Positions 5,331 to 8,063 of a stretch of DNA of 8,063 nt are shown piece by piece. Each line of letters opens with the position of its first letter. Position 1 is the first letter of the stretch. A model generated the notes under the pieces. That model had not been told where the DNA came from. It worked only from the letters and a program-made list of their open reading frames with translations, and searched no databases. The stretch is from contig JAKAAL010000154.1 in the NCBI GenBank assembly GCA_021802375.1, positions 1 to 8,063 on the forward strand, given 5' to 3'. Position numbers and translations under genes: made by a program. Source of the DNA: Bacillota bacterium (lineage in GTDB: Bacteria; Bacillota_E; Sulfobacillia; Sulfobacillales; Sulfobacillaceae).

Positions 5331-6035
5331 TTAACGCCACCGTAAGCGCCGTTCCGCGAACCATTGCTTTGTCATTGACGACGGTACGGACTGAACTTGA
5401 AGAGAATCCCATGCCGCACGCATTTGGAGTGCGGCCCGCCGCACCGGAACGTGACCGACTCCCGTCCCGAGTCCCGGACAAGCAAGACGGTCAATTCTCT
5501 GATCCGGATTACACTGGTTCCAATCGGCCACCGCAAGCAGAACGGCTCGGAATGCTAAATATGGATTCATCGAGTGTGCTATGGACTGGGGCGTCCGCAT
5601 TGTGGGGGCGACGATCAGGAAGGGGTGACTAGGATGTTCAGGCGTCGGTACAACAAGGGCTTGACCTACTGGCAATTCGCCGTGAGCTCTATTACTAATG
5701 GCAGTCATCACGCGATCCTCGATGTCAACACTATGGTCGCGATACGTCTTGGCATATTGCTTGTCCAAACCGCCTCGCATCACGCCAAAGCTGTTAGCCG
5801 GCGACACCAGCGCGGTGCCTGGTAGCTGCCCTAAAATGTCGCCATTAATGACCGCAACCTCAGGCGTACTACGAAACGTTACCTTCCATGCCTGCGCCAA
5901 GCGCCGCGGGCCAACGAGTACGATATCGGGTAGTAATGCAGAGATGGGTGTAGGGGACACAATTGAATCGTTCTGTGCGCCAATGAAATTATGCAAACGG
6001 AGATTAAGATATGGCCACCAATCACGAATACTCAT
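5331..6035 (-). CDS. Macro-domain protein (ADP-ribose-binding type)
   Basis: A 234-aa soluble protein. The macro domain begins around residue 55 with EVAVINGDILGQ (INGDI at 63-67), then ALVSPANSFGVMRGGLDKQY (PANSFG 79-84, MRGGLDK 86-92), GELPVGQALVVPT, FLIVAPTMRTP and ACPGLGTGVGHVP (GLGTGVG at 188-194). These correspond to the Asp-containing strand, the adenine and distal-ribose loop and the diphosphate-binding glycine loop of macro domains. MRGGLDK in place of the common GGGVDGAI places it in a divergent branch that I recall from phage and mobile-element proteins. The first 50 residues, WPYLNLRLHNFIG, are not a domain I recognise. Start ATG at 6035 shares one base with the TGA of the membrane protein gene upstream and has GGAGGAG nearby. 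Likely role: binding or hydrolysing ADP-ribose or a related metabolite, possibly removing ADP-ribose marks; the ligand is inferred. Confidence 0.8.
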   Translation of the reverse strand: MSIRDWWPYLNLRLHNFIGAQNDSIVSPTPISALLPDIVLVGPRRLAQAWKVTFRSTPEVAVINGDILGQLPGTALVSPANSFGVMRGGLDKQYAKTYRDHSVDIEDRVMTAISNRAHGELPVGQALVVPTPEHPSHPFLIVAPTMRTPQSIAHSMNPYLAFRAVLLAVADWNQCNPDQRIDRLACPGLGTGVGHVPVRRAALQMRAAWDSLQVQSVPSSMTKQWFAERRLRWR

Positions 6036-6535
6036 CACGCATCGGCCTCCTCCGCAGGGTGAGGGCGCTTCAAAAGGGGCATCACATGCCATGCGAGTCG
6101 CACGAAGATCTGCGCCAATCCCAACGTAAGGATCTGGACGATAAACCCGAAAAACACACCCAGTCCCATAAGGAGAGCGTCGACACCATTAAGCGTCATG
6201 TGTAGGGGCGTCAGGCCATGGATAATTCTATGGGTCAGCGCCATTCCAACGACCGTTACCAGCAAGCTTCCGGCAGCGAGGGAACGACTGTGAGGTTTCA
6301 TCGCTACAATGCGCCACGAGCCCGTTGCGGCCCCAACCAATCCAACCGCCATCCCGAAAATAAGCCAGCCAACCCGCAAGCCCACCAGATACACGGGAGG
6401 CATGGATGAAGCTATTCGCTGGAAGGTCAGCCAAACAAACAACGCCAACAGAATAGCCATGGTCAGAAAACCAAACAGCAACTTTAGTCCGGTCCGTTGA
6501 TATATTTCTTTGTAATTTGCAGGTCCGCCAATCAT
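6035..6535 (-). CDS. Four-helix membrane protein, paralogue of the next upstream gene
   Basis: A 166-aa protein of unknown function with about four predicted hydrophobic segments: LKLLFGFLTMAILLALFVWL, VYLVGLRVGWLIFGMAVGLV, SLAAGSLLVTVVGMAL and ALLMGLGVFFGFIVQIL. It has a short basic start and a charged tail (LKRPHPAEEADA). It aligns along its whole length with the protein at 6581-7087: both have (N/H)Y..(I/V)Y.R.G before helix 1, PP.YLVG before helix 2, HM.L.G before the last hydrophobic segment and LAWH near the end. The start is uncertain: AAAGGAGA fits TTG at 6538 or 6541 as well as ATG at 6535. The stop overlaps the macro-domain start by one base, indicating coupling. I recognise no family. 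Position next to a VirB11-like gene makes an accessory membrane part of a transfer or secretion module possible. Confidence 0.7.
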   Translation of the reverse strand: MIGGPANYKEIYQRTGLKLLFGFLTMAILLALFVWLTFQRIASSMPPVYLVGLRVGWLIFGMAVGLVGAATGSWRIVAMKPHSRSLAAGSLLVTVVGMALTHRIIHGLTPLHMTLNGVDALLMGLGVFFGFIVQILTLGLAQIFVRLAWHVMPLLKRPHPAEEADA

Positions 6536-6580
6536 CAACAATCATCTCCTTTCAACGTTTCAGACGACACAACCGCACTG

Positions 6581-7087
6581 CTATGGGTGACGCAAAGAAG
6601 CATGGCGTGAAGCCAAAACGCTTTGGAGGCCATGCCAAGCCAAATTGATTAGTGCAGACATCACGAGGTACGAGGCCTCTTGAATAGCCATTCCACACAA
6701 CGAGCCAACCACCAACGTAACGACTCCGCCGCCGGTGAGCATCATGTGTACGGAAGACGCAGCATGCAGAATGGGGCGACTCCAATAAATGGACACGAAC
6801 AACAAGGTCAAACCACTACCGATGACAGCGCCAGGCAAATGATCTCCGCGGAACGTCACCACGCCTGCTTGAACAGCCGCCCAAAGACCATAGAGAAACC
6901 CGACGATGAACCAACTGACCCAGACGCCGACAAGATAGGGGGGCGGAAGCTGGGCAGGGAACCATCGGAATACTACCCACGACGCGAACGCCAAGAGCGC
7001 CGTCCGACCAATCCACTGCGCCAACAACTGAATTCCGGGCCGACGATACACCGTTCGATAATGATCAAGCCGTTCCGTGACCGACAT
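6581..7087 (-). CDS. Four-helix membrane protein, tandem paralogue
   Basis: A 168-aa integral membrane protein of unknown function. Hydrophobic segments are seen around AQWIGRTALLAFASWVVFRW, PYLVGVWVSWFIVGFLYGLW, AVIGSGLTLLFVSIYW and VVTLVVGSLCGMAI, with a basic C-terminus. It shares the HY..VY.R.G, PP.YLVG, HM.LTGG and LAWHGL landmarks with the protein encoded 45 bp downstream, so the two arose by tandem duplication and have since diverged strongly. I chose ATG at 7087 (MSVTERL), which has AGGAG 9 nt upstream; ATG at 7093 would place the SD too close, and a frame to 7150 has no SD. The 63-bp gap to the previous gene holds no clear promoter. Being kept as a pair suggests a hetero-oligomer or two related roles. 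Confidence 0.7.
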   Translation of the reverse strand: MSVTERLDHYRTVYRRPGIQLLAQWIGRTALLAFASWVVFRWFPAQLPPPYLVGVWVSWFIVGFLYGLWAAVQAGVVTFRGDHLPGAVIGSGLTLLFVSIYWSRPILHAASSVHMMLTGGGVVTLVVGSLCGMAIQEASYLVMSALINLAWHGLQSVLASRHASLRHP

Positions 7088-7150
7088 TGCCATCCTCTCC
7101 TCTCTCAGAACTAACCGCACGGACTGAAAACCCCGGACGATGATGAGCAT

Positions 7151-7543
7151 TCACTGCAGGAAATGGTGGTAGAGCCATAGAAACGGCAGGATGTATCCAT
7201 GCAAGTTTGCATGCCATGCTAAAAATCCGTGAACAACGGCGGGCCATGCCACGGCGTGACGTGCGATAGGCCGCGGTGCCATCGTGACCCGGAGGAGAAA
7301 TCCCCCATAGTTGACCACGAAGGCTGTGCGCACGATGCCAGCAATCCCATTAAGCCCTTGTTTCCACCATGGTTGAGGTGACATACGCAGCGGCGGTCCC
7401 CAACACCTTATTGCCGCGAGTGCAATAAGGGTCCATGAGGGGTTCTTCGATGGGCCCATGTAGAACCGGCGCTTATCCATGGCTATATAGATGTCTCGGA
7501 TATCCTCGCCCGTAGCCTTCGTCGGGTCAGTCCGTCCGCTCAT
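7151..7543 (-). CDS. Hypothetical small hydrophobic protein, 130 aa
   Basis: A 130-aa protein I do not recognise. The first 30 residues are polar (MSGRTDPTKATGEDIRDIY); then come DKRRFYMGPSKNPSWTL, a short hydrophobic stretch ALAAIRCWG, and a Trp-, His- and Pro-rich C-terminal half with a possible helix near GIAGIVRTAFVVNYGGFLL and another hydrophobic end (VHGFLAWHANLHGYILPFLWLYHHFL). It is probably membrane-associated. ATG at 7543 overlaps the upstream gene's end by 17 bp and has GGAAAGA 8 nt upstream. A longer frame to 7606 has no SD and lies inside the upstream gene. The overlap places it in one operon with the VirB11-like fragment, which makes a small component of the same transfer machinery plausible but unproven. 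Confidence 0.6.
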   Translation of the reverse strand: MSGRTDPTKATGEDIRDIYIAMDKRRFYMGPSKNPSWTLIALAAIRCWGPPLRMSPQPWWKQGLNGIAGIVRTAFVVNYGGFLLRVTMAPRPIARHAVAWPAVVHGFLAWHANLHGYILPFLWLYHHFLQ

Positions 7544-8063
7544 GATGCGTCTTTCCACTGGCGTTCCGCCCATCCGCCAAACCTTCGAGTTCCTTAAGAT
7601 AATCACGTAAGGTCACTATCCCGGTCGGCTCTGCGGGCAAGGCCAGTTCCATCATCCTCCGGTACATCGGTTCTAGTTCTCGCTTTTGCTCATCGCCGCA
7701 ATGAATCGTGGTCATCAAGCAAGGATGCCCCTTGATGATGGCTTCAAGAAACGGGACTGTATCCTCACTCGTTCTCAATTTACCAATGCCCGAAGCGCGA
7801 GCTACCCCAAATATCGGGTTCAGACGATCCGACTTATCTACGGTATGAGTAAAACGCCCGCCTCCGGAGACCACGCGCTGACCATCCTGATTACTAGAGT
7901 CCAAGACCAATCCATCTGTCTCTGGCATAATGACACTCCTTTCCATGAAATCTTCTAGCAGTGGTCGTTGCGTAGCCGTTATGTCTAGTCGGCGAACCGC
8001 GCGCCGCAACGCATCATCAACGCAACCTTGACTAGCAACCAACGACCTTCTTCGGTCTTCATC
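7527..8063 (-). CDS. Partial protein with VirB11/DotB-like secretion ATPase signature
   Basis: The reading frame is open to the window edge: seven more codons precede the TTG at 8042, with no stop, so the N-terminus probably lies outside. The recognisable part is IGKLRTSEDTVPFLEAIIKGHPCLMTTIH (about positions 7695-7790 on the minus strand). It resembles the GE(L/I)RxxEA...GHPGSxTTIHA block of VirB11/TrbB/DotB ATPases that power type IV secretion or conjugation. Two things are unusual: Lys replaces the conserved Glu of GE(L/I)R, and the residue after TTIH is Cys, not Ala. The preceding 90 residues do not align with ATPase motifs that I can identify, and the Walker A motif, if present, must be off the window. 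The protein then ends in a charged tail that overlaps the next gene. It could be a degenerate or specialised member, or a chance likeness. Confidence 0.45.
   Translation of the reverse strand, partial: DEDRRRSLVASQGCVDDALRRAVRRLDITATQRPLLEDFMERSVIMPETDGLVLDSSNQDGQRVVSGGGRFTHTVDKSDRLNPIFGVARASGIGKLRTSEDTVPFLEAIIKGHPCLMTTIHCGDEQKRELEPMYRRMMELALPAEPTGIVTLRDYLKELEGLADGRNASGKTHHERTD

Noticed and set aside
1..8063. CRISPR arrays, tRNA or rRNA genes
   Set aside because: No regularly spaced repeats, cloverleaf-like segments or rRNA signatures were seen on either strand.

Overview
All convincing genes in this window lie on the minus strand, so the biology reads from the right edge to the left. The DNA is fairly GC-rich. 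Many starts have strong Shine-Dalgarno sequences (AAGGAGG, GGAGGAG, AGGAGGA), several starts look like GTG or TTG, and genes overlap by one to a few bases. This suggests a Gram-positive Firmicutes-like host, possibly an acidophile such as Sulfobacillus, but the taxon is a guess. Gene content (an intact IS256-type element, a VirB11-like fragment, macro-domain and deoxyribosyltransferase-like proteins, a peptide antibiotic cassette) points to an accessory region such as an integrative element or genomic island.

Right part (8063-4940), in transcription order: a partial protein with a GHP..TTIH motif like VirB11-type secretion ATPases; a 130-aa hydrophobic protein; two adjacent paralogous four-helix membrane proteins; a macro-domain protein (ADP-ribose-type ligands); and a small nucleoside 2-deoxyribosyltransferase-like (DUF4406-like) protein. 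Spacing is tight, so this is probably one operon, perhaps the tail of a conjugation module with nucleotide or ADP-ribose cargo genes.

Middle (about 4911-3431): an IS256-family insertion sequence with an apparently complete DDE transposase and imperfect terminal repeats. It ends just upstream of the next promoter.

Left part (3443-151), the most interesting region: a compact cassette that looks like a previously undescribed microcin C-type (peptide-nucleotide, Trojan-horse) biosynthesis operon. In order it has an 18-codon precursor gene with a perfect SD, whose peptide MIRIQTTDRSIAGFGVPN ends in the Asn required by MccB enzymes; a terminator-like hairpin; a MccB-like E1/ThiF-fold nucleotidyltransferase with an N-terminal peptide-clamp (RRE-like) domain and a CxxC/CxxC zinc site; an MFS exporter in the position and family of MccC, overlapping the enzyme gene by ATGA; and an ArsR-related regulator with an atypical N-terminal helix-turn-helix. 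The expected logic is: abundant short transcript for the precursor, read-through for the enzyme and exporter, adenylation or cytidylation of the terminal Asn, export by the MFS pump, and control by the regulator. No MccE- or MccF-type immunity gene is in the window, so the pump may be the only local protection.

The leftmost 150 bases hold no gene I can support.
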